From NCBI RefSeq assembly GCF_016462545.1, contig NZ_JAEMTA010000001.1:320668-384667 (forward strand): DNA of 64,000 nt. The letters are read 5' to 3'. This DNA comes from Mycolicibacterium sp. GTDB taxonomy: Bacteria > Actinomycetota > Actinomycetes > Mycobacteriales > Mycobacteriaceae. The notes beneath the pieces were generated by a model. The model did not search any database. It worked only from the letters and a program-made list of their open reading frames with translations, and had not been told where the DNA came from. Below are positions 27,261-35,120 of the stretch, piece by piece. Position 1 is the first letter of the stretch, and the number at the start of each line of letters is the position of its first letter. The position numbers and the translations under genes are program-made.

Positions 27261-28418
27261 TCAGCCCAACTTCAGCGGTACCCGCTCCAGTGCAAAGGTG
27301 TTCGCCGGGAAGATGATGTGTGGCTCGTAACCCGGCTCGACCGAGAACTCGGGAACGCGCTTGAGCCATTCGTCGAGGACCAGCGTGAGTTCCAACCGCG
27401 CGAGATGTGACCCGAGGCACCGGTGTGGCCCCCCTCCGAAGCCCCAGTGTCGGTGCACCTTTCCGTCCATCACTACCTCGTCGGTAGAGATCTCGTCGCT
27501 GTCGTCCCGATTGATCGCGGCGATGCACAGCCGCACCATCGTGTCGGGTGGCAACGTGATGTCACCGATCGTCACCTCCGCGGTAGTGACACGGGGCACC
27601 ATCGGTGCGGGTGGCTCCAAGCGGATGATCTCCTCGACGAACACGCTCATCTGGTCGGGATCGGCGACCAGTGTGGCCCGAAGTTCGGGATTGCGAGCGA
27701 GTTCGAGGAAGGCCGAGCTCATCGCAGCCGTGACGGTGTCCAATCCGGCGAGTACGAAGAGGAAGGCCAGCCCCATCACCTCGGCGTCGTCGAGCGGATC
27801 ATCCCCGCTGACCACCTGGGACAGGATGTCCGGTCCGGGGTTGGCCCGCCGCTCGTTGATGGCCTCGGCCAGGTAGGCGACCAGCTCCATGGCGGGGGTG
27901 AGATCCACGCCCTCAAGAGTGGGTGCGTCGGCGAGCGCAATCACCGAGTCCTTCCAGGCGACGAGTCGGTCGAGGTCGGCCAACGGCAGCCCGAACAGGG
28001 TCAGGAACACCTGCGACGGGTAGGGAATGGCGAGGTCGGCGACGACCTCACACTCGCCCTTCGTGGCGACGCGCTCGACGATGTCGAGCGCCTGCTGCTG
28101 AAGCGAGGGCAACATCGCCTTCAGCGTGTGGGGGCTGAAGAAGGGCTGCAGAATCTTGCGGAACCGAGTGTGCTCCGGTGGATCGAAGGCGATGGGAACC
28201 AGAGGGATTGGGCTACCCAGGACGTCGAATGCCTTCTTCGACGAGAACAGCTCCGGGTTGCGCAGTGCGGTCAGCACGTCCTCCCGGTGCGATATGTAGT
28301 ACCAGCCGTCGATGAACACCACCCGCCCGGCATCGCGAATGGTCTTCCACCCGACGCTACGATCGGCTGCCATCGGCAGGCTCGCGAAGGAGAGTTCGGG
28401 CGCGCCAAGAGTTTCCAC
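27261..28418 (-). CDS. Cytochrome P450
   Basis: The protein has 385 residues from the GTG at 28418, preceded by CTAGGAGAAC. The I-helix is FVLAGLDTVTAAM, the K-helix is E-I-I-R and the heme loop is FGGGPHRCLGSHLARLE with the Cys ligand. It is the third gene of the 30070-27261 operon, after two SDRs, suggesting hydroxylation and alcohol oxidation steps on one pathway. A frame extending to 28661 lies inside the upstream SDR and was not used. Confidence 0.94.
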   Translation of the reverse strand: METLGAPELSFASLPMAADRSVGWKTIRDAGRVVFIDGWYYISHREDVLTALRNPELFSSKKAFDVLGSPIPLVPIAFDPPEHTRFRKILQPFFSPHTLKAMLPSLQQQALDIVERVATKGECEVVADLAIPYPSQVFLTLFGLPLADLDRLVAWKDSVIALADAPTLEGVDLTPAMELVAYLAEAINERRANPGPDILSQVVSGDDPLDDAEVMGLAFLFVLAGLDTVTAAMSSAFLELARNPELRATLVADPDQMSVFVEEIIRLEPPAPMVPRVTTAEVTIGDITLPPDTMVRLCIAAINRDDSDEISTDEVVMDGKVHRHWGFGGGPHRCLGSHLARLELTLVLDEWLKRVPEFSVEPGYEPHIIFPANTFALERVPLKLG

Positions 28419-28432
28419 GTGTTCTCCTAGGG

Positions 28433-29230
28433 TTAGAACGCCGAACGGTGGAGCCCACCGTCGACTTCGATCCAGCTGCCTGTGACGTATCCGGCAGGTT
28501 CTGAGCACAGATAGGCGATGAGGGAAGCGATCTCGGCCGGCTTGCCCATGCGACCCGAGGGCACCCGGGCCTGGGTCAGCATGAATTCGCGCCGCTGCTC
28601 CTCGGAGCGGGTGCCGAGGTGATCGTTGAGGTAGGCGATGGCGTTCTGCGTCTCGATCCACCCGGGAGCCACGGTGTTCACGGTGATGCCGTAGCGGGCG
28701 TATTCGTCGGCCACCGTCTTCAACATCCCGATCGTCGACGGACGACTGGTGTTGGCCACGGCGTGGTGGATGTCGCCCGCAGGTTCCTTCGCCGTCGCCG
28801 ACCCGATGTGCACGAACCGCCCCCAGCCAGATTCCTTCATGGCGGGCAGCACGGCTTGCAGAAGCGAAATCTGGCTCATGGTGTGCATTTCGAAGGACGC
28901 ACGATAGACGTCGAGGTCGGTGATGTCCGCGAAGTCGCCCGGCCGCTGGTACTTGGCCTGTCCGACCACGATGAGTGGTGGGCCGTGTTGAGAGGTGGTT
29001 TCACGCACGGCGTCGGCGACCTGATCGGGATTGCTGACGTCGGCGATGACGCCGATCGCTGCGCCGCCCTCGCCGCGGATAGCCTCGACCGCCGCGTCGA
29101 CGTCGGTCTTGGTCCGGGCCAGGACGGCCACGCGGACGCCCTCTGCCGCCAGCAGTCTGGCGACCTCGAACCCGATTCCCTTGCTGCCGCCGACCACGAG
29201 GGCCGAGCGATCGGTGATTCCAAAGTGCAT
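28433..29230 (-). CDS. SDR family protein lacking the YxxxK pair
   Basis: The 265-residue short-chain dehydrogenase fold has the cofactor loop GGSKGIG (residues 14-20), D in VIADVSNP, the catalytic-type Ser144 in IGSATA, and VNTVAPG. At the place of the catalytic Tyr-xxx-Lys the sequence is ANTSR (Ala159, Arg163), with His155-His156 just before. The NAG motif is also changed (VVGQAKY). It may be a non-standard dehydrogenase or a binding protein. It is 14 bp before the P450 start and 12 bp after the mycofactocin-type SDR, in the same operon. Confidence 0.88.
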   Translation of the reverse strand: MHFGITDRSALVVGGSKGIGFEVARLLAAEGVRVAVLARTKTDVDAAVEAIRGEGGAAIGVIADVSNPDQVADAVRETTSQHGPPLIVVGQAKYQRPGDFADITDLDVYRASFEMHTMSQISLLQAVLPAMKESGWGRFVHIGSATAKEPAGDIHHAVANTSRPSTIGMLKTVADEYARYGITVNTVAPGWIETQNAIAYLNDHLGTRSEEQRREFMLTQARVPSGRMGKPAEIASLIAYLCSEPAGYVTGSWIEVDGGLHRSAF

Positions 29231-29242
29231 CGAGTGGTGCCG

Positions 29243-30070
29243 CTAGCGCTTCACGTCCATGCCGGCATCCACCTTCAACAAGCTCCCGGTGAACGTACGA
29301 CCGGCATCGCTGATCAGGAACAGGATCGCGTTGCTGACGTCGCGGGGCTCGATCATCGGGAAGTCGGGCAGCGCGGTCGACATCGCGTTGACCAGATGCG
29401 GGTTCTCCTCGATCACCTTGAACAGCGCCGGATTCTCGGTGATCATCGGGGTCGCGCAGTTGGTCGGCGCCACGGCGTTGACTCGAATGCGGTCGGGAGC
29501 GAGCATCAGCGCATAGGCGCGGACCAGGCCGGTGATCGCGAGCTTCGACGTCAGGTAGGCGTCGGTGCCGCCGCGGCCGTCGGTGAGGTCGAGCAGCGCG
29601 ATCATCGAGCTTGTCGCGATCAGATTGCCGCCCTGGCCGCGCTGCTTGATGTGCGGTATGGCGACCTGGAAGGTGTTCCACACCCCGATGAGCATGATGT
29701 CGAGGCCGAGCTTGAGAGCTTCGGAGGCGTCTCGCTCGTCGGCGTTGGTCAGCACCACGCCGGCGTTGGCGATGACGGTGTCGATGTGACCGAACTGCGC
29801 AACACCCGCGTCGAACGCCTCCTGGAGGGCATCCTTGTCGCGGACGTCGGCCTTGCGGATGAGCATCTCCTGGCCGGTCTTCTCGACCAGGCGAGCGGTC
29901 TCCTCGAGGTCATCCCAGGTGCCCAGCTTGTAGGGCACGATGTCTAAGTCTTCGCAGATGTCGACGCCGACGACGTTCGCACCCTCTTCAGCGCACATCA
30001 CCGCATGCGACCGGCCCTGACCGCGTGCGGCGCCGGTGATGAAGACGACCCGGCCGTCGAGTGAACCCAT
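29243..30070 (-). CDS. Mycofactocin-coupled type SDR oxidoreductase
   Basis: The protein has 275 residues from the ATG at 30070. The N-terminal ITGAARGQGRSHAV signature, an extended loop after the second strand, and the active site Ser (TSSM) with YLTSK match the subfamily of SDRs that keep NAD tightly bound and pass electrons to mycofactocin. It would oxidise an alcohol. It is the first gene of an operon with a second SDR and a P450, and is divergent from the crotonase at 30204. Confidence 0.9.
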   Translation of the reverse strand: MGSLDGRVVFITGAARGQGRSHAVMCAEEGANVVGVDICEDLDIVPYKLGTWDDLEETARLVEKTGQEMLIRKADVRDKDALQEAFDAGVAQFGHIDTVIANAGVVLTNADERDASEALKLGLDIMLIGVWNTFQVAIPHIKQRGQGGNLIATSSMIALLDLTDGRGGTDAYLTSKLAITGLVRAYALMLAPDRIRVNAVAPTNCATPMITENPALFKVIEENPHLVNAMSTALPDFPMIEPRDVSNAILFLISDAGRTFTGSLLKVDAGMDVKR

Positions 30071-30134
30071 TGCGTACGCCTCCAAGCAAAGTCAGGTGTG
30101 ACGGGCGCCACCACGTGGATGCTACGCCCGACAT

Positions 30135-30148
30135 TTGGAATCATCCAA
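30135..30148. promoter_or_regulatory. Small palindrome in the SDR/crotonase divergent region
   Basis: TTGGAATCATCCAA (5-bp arms, 4-base centre) lies between the divergent starts at 30070 and 30204, within an A/T-rich stretch. It could be an operator or part of overlapping promoters. The evidence is position and symmetry only. Confidence 0.3.
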
Positions 30149-30203
30149 CTATTTCGCTAATTTGACGAGAGTTCGGCCCATCATGCTCTGGAAGGGAACG
30201 ATC

Positions 30204-31031
30204 ATGTCCGACACCCCCAATGGTGGTCCACGTCCACCCGACGGAGACTGGCTCGGTACGCCCTTTCTGACGTTCACGCGTGAGGGCGCCTTCGCCATCT
30301 GCACGCTGGACCGTCCGCAGGCTCGCAACGCGATGACGCCTGCCATGTACTTCGGCATCCGGTACGCGATCAGCAGGGTCAACGCCGATCCCGACCTGGC
30401 AGGTCTGCTGATCACCGGTACCGGCGACGTCTTCGCGCCCGGCGGCGACTTGGGTCAGGCCGCGGAGGACAACTGGATGGACTTCGCCGCCACGATGGGG
30501 ATGGACGTGACGCCCTTCGACGTCCTGAGGCAGTCGCCGAAGCCCGTGGTGTCGGCGGTCAATGGGCTCTGCCAGGGTGGTGGCCTGCAGATCGCCATGT
30601 GCAGCGACCTCGCGGTGGTCAGCGAACGGGCTACCTTCCGGGTGCCCGAGTTGTTCCGTGGGATCGCCGACACGTATTACAGCCAGGTGTTGGCGCGACT
30701 GATCGGGCCGGTCCGCACGAAGGATCTGATGTTCACCGGCCGGACCTTGACCGCCGAGGAAGCGCTCGACTGGGGGATGATCGCACGGGTCGTTGCACAC
30801 GACGACCTGTTGGAGGTTGCGAAAGAGCTTCTCGCACAGTGCTGCCGGACTGCTCCCGGCGCGCGCGGCGTCGTCAAGGCGAGTCTGGACAACTACCTGG
30901 GTCTCTTCGACCGGATCGGGATGCAGACCAGTCTGTTCGGCCCTGAAGCGCGCGAGGGGTTCCGGGCGTTCAAGACCAAGACGTCGCCGACGTGGGTGCA
31001 CCCCGACCTTCAGGTCGACGGTCGGCTATAG
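30204..31031 (+). CDS. Enoyl-CoA hydratase/isomerase family (crotonase)
   Basis: The protein has 275 residues from the ATG at 30204, behind GGAAGGGAACG. It has the crotonase fold: oxyanion-hole segments FAPGGDLG and NGLCQGGGLQIAMCSDLAV, then FRVPELFRGI. Of the two hydratase glutamates, the first position (GGG-x-E in hydratases) is Gln and the second (VPEL) is retained, so isomerase or hydrolase chemistry is possible. It is monocistronic and followed by a strong hairpin. Confidence 0.88.
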   Translation: MSDTPNGGPRPPDGDWLGTPFLTFTREGAFAICTLDRPQARNAMTPAMYFGIRYAISRVNADPDLAGLLITGTGDVFAPGGDLGQAAEDNWMDFAATMGMDVTPFDVLRQSPKPVVSAVNGLCQGGGLQIAMCSDLAVVSERATFRVPELFRGIADTYYSQVLARLIGPVRTKDLMFTGRTLTAEEALDWGMIARVVAHDDLLEVAKELLAQCCRTAPGARGVVKASLDNYLGLFDRIGMQTSLFGPEAREGFRAFKTKTSPTWVHPDLQVDGRL

Positions 31032-31045
31032 CCCGCCGACCGTGC

Positions 31046-31086
31046 GGGTCGTCATCGAAGAATGCGTCATTCGTCGATGACGACCC
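31046..31086. terminator. Bidirectional hairpin terminator
   Basis: A perfect 13-bp stem (31046-31058 with 31074-31086) is extended by an inner 5-bp GAATG/CATTC stem and a CGT loop, with one mismatch between. It lies between convergent genes (crotonase and SDR) and probably ends both transcripts. Confidence 0.8.
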
Positions 31087-31109
31087 ACACAGTCGATGCG
31101 TCGCGAGGG

Positions 31110-31886
31110 TTACTTCGGCGTGAACCGCTGCGCCCCGTCGAGGCGCATGACCTCGCCGTTGACGTAGCCGTTGGTGAGCAGGAACGTTGCCGCGTCGGCG
31201 TATTCGTCGGGTGTGCCGAGCCGCTTCGGGAACGGGACGTTGGCGGCGAACTTGGCGATCGCCTCCTCCCCGACGGATTCCATGATCGGTGTCTTCATCG
31301 TTCCCGGGGCGATGGTGTTGACGCGGATGCCCACCGAGCTGAGGTCGCGGGCAGCGGCGATGGTCAACCCGATGACGCCGGCTTTCGCTGCGGCGTAGGC
31401 ACTCTGGCCGATCTGGCCTTCGTAGCCGGCGATCGACGCCGTGAGCACCAGTGCACCCCGCTCACCGCCCTCCAAGGGCTCGGCAGCGGCGACCGAGGCG
31501 GCCACCAAGCGGGTCAGGTTGTACGTGCCGTTGAGGTAGAGATCGATCGTCTTGGTGAATGCACCGAAGTCGGCGGGGCTTCCGTCGCGCTGCACGATCC
31601 GTTGTGCGACACCGTAACCACCGTGGGCAACTACGGCGTAGCGGAGCTGGCCGAGCTGGTTGGCCTGCTCGATCGCGGCGAGGATGCTCTCCTCGCTCGT
31701 CACGTCGGTGCTGACGAAGGTGGCGCGACCGCCCAACTCGTCGGCCAGCGCCTTGCCCTTGTCGGCGGCGAGATCGGCGATCACCACTCCGAGACCATCG
31801 GCATGCAACCGGCGCACGGTGGCTTCGCCGAGGCCACCGGCGCCGCCGCTGACGATCGCCGACGCACCTTCGAACTTCTGAACCAT
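31110..31886 (-). CDS. SDR family 3-hydroxyacyl-CoA dehydrogenase-like protein
   Basis: The protein has 258 residues from the ATG at 31886. The cofactor loop is SGGAGGLGEA, the Ser is in LTASIAGYEG, and the catalytic pair is in SAYAAAKAGV. The IAPGTMKTPI and AQRFTPK end resemble HSD17B10/type II 3-hydroxyacyl-CoA dehydrogenases. It would oxidise a beta-hydroxyacyl-CoA after hydration. It is the last of a tightly overlapping minus-strand group with two acyl-CoA dehydrogenases (TGATG overlap with the upstream gene). Confidence 0.9.
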   Translation of the reverse strand: MVQKFEGASAIVSGGAGGLGEATVRRLHADGLGVVIADLAADKGKALADELGGRATFVSTDVTSEESILAAIEQANQLGQLRYAVVAHGGYGVAQRIVQRDGSPADFGAFTKTIDLYLNGTYNLTRLVAASVAAAEPLEGGERGALVLTASIAGYEGQIGQSAYAAAKAGVIGLTIAAARDLSSVGIRVNTIAPGTMKTPIMESVGEEAIAKFAANVPFPKRLGTPDEYADAATFLLTNGYVNGEVMRLDGAQRFTPK

Positions 31887-32995
31887 CAACGGATCTCCTT
31901 CACTTGGTCGTTGTCTTCGAGTTGGACTGCATCGCCGGTCACCAGGTCCCACGCATCGTCCGTCGTCAGTGCCAGTCGGCCAAGGCGGCGGGCGAAGTGG
32001 TTGGGGGTGCCGTACTCGTCGGCCCAGCTCTGGGCGCGCAGGGTGAACAGCCACAGCGGATGCTCGCGCGTGACGCCGATCGCCCCGTGCAGTTGATGAG
32101 CGATGGTGGCGACGGTGCCGACGGCGCGGCCGGCGGTGATCTTGGCAACCGTGACGGCGTAGTCGGTGTGCGGCGAGCCGAAGCCGTGTTCCTCCGCCGC
32201 CGCCACGGCCAGTTCCACGGCGGCGCGGGCTCTTTCGATCTCACCGGCCATCGCGGCCAGTGAATGCTGGACTGACTGGAATGCGCTGAGTGAGCGACCG
32301 AACTGGACGCGTTGCCGGGTATGGTCCACCGACGATGCGGCGGCGGCGTCCAGTGCGCCGACGATCTGCACGCACCGTGCCCACGCGCCGCGTCGCGTCA
32401 GTTCACGCCCCACTGCCGGCGTCACGGCGTGCAATTCATCGGCCGCGACGTCGAAGTCGATCGAATCGCGAGGTTCCCCGGCTAAGTTGTGGCCGTCGCG
32501 CACGGTGGTCGACGCGCTGTCGAGGACGCCGACCCGCAGTCCATCGCGGGTGCGGACCGCGAGCAGCGTCGTGCACGCCCGCGCCCACGGCACCGCGTGC
32601 GCGGTGCCGGTCACTCGGTCGCCATCGGTGTCCGCGTCGGCTAGCGCTACCGTCAGCGGTCCATCGGGCAGGTCGATACCGGCCTGCTGACCCAGCCAGC
32701 TTGCGAGAGAATCGGTTTCGGCTAGCGGCACCGCGCATGCGTGCCGTGCCAAGCCGTACAGCACGACGGCCAGTTCTCGAGGTCCGGCGTCCGAATCCGG
32801 CGTGCTCGTCAGCCGGACCAGCCCGGTCTCGCTGAGATTGCGCCACAACTCGTCGTCGAAACGCAGCGGTAGGCCCCGCTGACCGAGGTTGGCGTCATAA
32901 GAGCGCTGCCCCAGATCCTCGACCAGTTCCCGAAGTTCGGCGTCGTCGTCGCGGACGACCTCGGTGGCGAAGACTCCGCCGGCCAGCGTGCTCAT
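31886..32995 (-). CDS. Acyl-CoA dehydrogenase subunit (paired)
   Basis: The 369-residue ACAD-fold protein has a degenerate N-terminal domain but a clear C-terminal helical domain: RVQFGRSLSAFQSVQHSLAAMAGEIERARAAVELA and HQLHGAIGVTREHPLWLF. It overlaps the next ACAD gene by 4 bp (ATGA). Such adjacent, dissimilar pairs form alpha2-beta2 heterotetramers (ChsE/FadE type) in actinobacterial steroid side-chain catabolism, in which one subunit contributes the catalytic Glu. This one probably lacks it and helps bind FAD. Confidence 0.88.
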   Translation of the reverse strand: MSTLAGGVFATEVVRDDDAELRELVEDLGQRSYDANLGQRGLPLRFDDELWRNLSETGLVRLTSTPDSDAGPRELAVVLYGLARHACAVPLAETDSLASWLGQQAGIDLPDGPLTVALADADTDGDRVTGTAHAVPWARACTTLLAVRTRDGLRVGVLDSASTTVRDGHNLAGEPRDSIDFDVAADELHAVTPAVGRELTRRGAWARCVQIVGALDAAAASSVDHTRQRVQFGRSLSAFQSVQHSLAAMAGEIERARAAVELAVAAAEEHGFGSPHTDYAVTVAKITAGRAVGTVATIAHQLHGAIGVTREHPLWLFTLRAQSWADEYGTPNHFARRLGRLALTTDDAWDLVTGDAVQLEDNDQVKEIR

Positions 32996-34140
32996 CTCAA
33001 CCCCATTCCCCGAGCCACCACACCGCGTAGCACTTCGTTCGTGCCGCCGCGAAGGGTGAACATCGGCTTGTGCATCCACGCCGTGCGCAGCATGCCGTCG
33101 ATCTCGGGGCTCAGCACCGAGGCCTCCAACAAATCGGCGACCAACGCGACGGACTCGGCTTCGAATCGGGTGCCGAGATCCTTCACCAGGGCGGCCTCAT
33201 TGGCTGCGTCGCCCCCGTCGGTGAGCGTGCGGGCCACCGACAACGACAGCTGTCGCAGCGAGATCAGCCGCGCGAGTAGGTCGCCCACGTCGGCGGCGGT
33301 GCGGTCATCGACATCGTCGAGTGCGCTCAGCGAGCGAATCGCGGCGAAGAGCAGCGGCCCCGTGGACAGAATGCGCTCCGGTCCGCTGCGCTCGAAGGAC
33401 AGTTCGGAGGTGACCTGATGCCAGCCGTTGCCGACCTCGCCGAGCACTCCCGCGTCGGGGACGAACACCGAATCGAGGATCACTTCGTTGAAGTGGTGCG
33501 CACCGGACATCAGGATGATGGGTTCGATGCGGACGCCCTCGGCGTCGCACGGCACCAGGAACTGACTGAACCCGTCGTGTCGGTGCTTCGGGTCCGGTGG
33601 GCTGGTGCGGGCGAGCACGACGACCTGGTGCGCATGGTGCGCTCCGCTGGTCCACACCTTGGTGCCCGAGAGCAGCCAGCCGCCGTCGGTGCGGGCGGCC
33701 TTGGTCTGTGCCGCAGCCAGATCGGAGCCGGATTCGTGCTCACTCATGCCGATCGACGAATAGAGCTTGCCCTTGACGATTTGCGGTAGCAGCCGCTCAC
33801 GCTGCTCCTCGGTGCCGTAGCTCAACAGGCTGGGTGCCACCTGACGGTCGGCGACCCAGTGTGCGCCGACGGGTGCGCCCGTCGCGATGAGTTCTTCGGT
33901 CACCACGTAGCGGTGCAGGTGGCCCAGATCGTGGCCGCCGTACTTCTTGGGGATGGTCAGTCCGAGGAAGCCCGCCGCGCCGAGGCGTGCGGAGAAGTCC
34001 TCGTCCCATCCCGTCATCCACGAGTCGACCAGCGGTTGCCAGCCGAACTCGGCGCGGTCGGACCGCAGGAAGTCGCGCACGGCGTGCCGCGCCTTGATCA
34101 GTTCGGGCTCGCGGGCGCTCAGCTCGTCGAATGAACTCAT
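32992..34140 (-). CDS. Acyl-CoA dehydrogenase subunit (paired, catalytic candidate)
   Basis: The protein has 382 residues from the ATG at 34140. ACAD features in order are LGLTIPKKYGGHDLG, YSSIGMSEHESGSDLAAAQTKA (FAD/substrate loop), ELSFERSGPERIL with a glutamate at the helix-G catalytic position, and a C-terminal FTLRGGTNEVLRGVVARGMGL. With the overlapping gene at 31886 it should form a heterotetramer that desaturates a bulky acyl-CoA. It lies 10 bp downstream of the SDR at 34151. Confidence 0.92.
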   Translation of the reverse strand: MSSFDELSAREPELIKARHAVRDFLRSDRAEFGWQPLVDSWMTGWDEDFSARLGAAGFLGLTIPKKYGGHDLGHLHRYVVTEELIATGAPVGAHWVADRQVAPSLLSYGTEEQRERLLPQIVKGKLYSSIGMSEHESGSDLAAAQTKAARTDGGWLLSGTKVWTSGAHHAHQVVVLARTSPPDPKHRHDGFSQFLVPCDAEGVRIEPIILMSGAHHFNEVILDSVFVPDAGVLGEVGNGWHQVTSELSFERSGPERILSTGPLLFAAIRSLSALDDVDDRTAADVGDLLARLISLRQLSLSVARTLTDGGDAANEAALVKDLGTRFEAESVALVADLLEASVLSPEIDGMLRTAWMHKPMFTLRGGTNEVLRGVVARGMGLR

Positions 34141-34150
34141 TCGATGTCTC

Positions 34151-35014
34151 CTAAACCGTGGGAAGCGGGGCGGACGGCAGGTAGAAGTTCGGCACCAGGT
34201 CCGCTTCGTGGGCAGCGAGCCGATAGCCCGAGAAGTCGTCGATGCCCTCGTCGCGGAGGATCTGCTCATCGGTATAGAAGTGGCCCGTGCACGCTGCGGC
34301 TGGCCTGGTAACCAGCGCGTGCACGGCATCGGCCATGATCTGCGGAGTGCGGGCCTGGGCGTGGACCGTCGCCTCGCCCATCGCGACCAGCATGCCGGTG
34401 CTGGCGATGGTGGTCGCCGGCCAGATCGAGTTCACGGCGATTGGCACGGACGCGAACTCCTCGGCCCAGCCCAGCGTGAGCAGACTCTCCGCATACTTGC
34501 CGACGGTGTGGCCGACGTGTGCGCCGACCCATTCGGGCTCCAGGCTCAGCGGCGGCGAGACGTTGACGACGTGGGCGTTGCCGGACTGGCGCAGGTGCGG
34601 CAGGGCGGCCTGGACCACCGCGAACGGGCCCTCCACGTTGATCTCCAGCAGCTTGCGCAAGCTCTTGGGCGGCAGGCTCGAGGTCGGCCGAAGGTCAAGT
34701 GCACCAGCGTTGTTGACGACGACATCGATGGCACCGAACATCGTCGCCACCTGGTCGATCGCGGCCGCTACCGCAGCTGCGTCGCGAACGTCGCAGGCAA
34801 CTGAAAGCGCCCGTCCGCCTGCGCGTTCGACGGCAGCGGCAGTTTCCGCCAGGGTGCCCGCAATCTTGGGGTTGGGGTCCTCGGTCTTGGCCAGCAGTGC
34901 GACCGAGGCACCGTCCTCGGCGGCTCGAGCTGCGATGGCGGCTCCTATGCCGCGGCTGGCGCCGGTGACGACGACCACCCGTCCACGCAGCGTCCGCCGA
35001 TCGGGGTCACTCAC
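34151..35014 (-). CDS. SDR family protein, HSDL2-like, with His in place of catalytic Tyr
   Basis: The protein has 287 residues from the GTG at 35014 (GGAAGG upstream; GTG 35026 is an alternative). It has the cofactor loop TGASRGIGAA, VVNNAGALDL, Ser153 in VNVSPPL, and GHTVGKYAESL where HSDL2-type proteins have YTxAKYGMS. The Tyr is His169 while Lys173 stays. The C-terminal TGHFYTDEQILRDEGIDDFSGY is typical of this subfamily. It is the first gene of the SDR-ACAD-ACAD-SDR operon and divergent from the OB-fold fusion gene. Confidence 0.9.
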   Translation of the reverse strand: MSDPDRRTLRGRVVVVTGASRGIGAAIAARAAEDGASVALLAKTEDPNPKIAGTLAETAAAVERAGGRALSVACDVRDAAAVAAAIDQVATMFGAIDVVVNNAGALDLRPTSSLPPKSLRKLLEINVEGPFAVVQAALPHLRQSGNAHVVNVSPPLSLEPEWVGAHVGHTVGKYAESLLTLGWAEEFASVPIAVNSIWPATTIASTGMLVAMGEATVHAQARTPQIMADAVHALVTRPAAACTGHFYTDEQILRDEGIDDFSGYRLAAHEADLVPNFYLPSAPLPTV

Positions 35015-35057
35015 GTTCGGCCGCACCTTCCATCGTCACGTCCACACGGGCTTGAAT

Positions 35058-35073
35058 GCTATAACTATATAGC
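35058..35073. promoter_or_regulatory. AT-rich palindrome between divergent operons
   Basis: GCTATAACTATATAGC has 6-bp arms (GCTATA/TATAGC) and a 4-base centre. It lies 44 bp from the SDR start and 48 bp from the OB-fold gene start, so it could control both. It shares TATAACTATAT with the complement of 3564-3575. Confidence 0.5.
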
Positions 35074-35120
35074 TCATTAGTGGCGCGACGTCACGCGCCC
35101 ATCGACCAAAGCGAGGCTCC

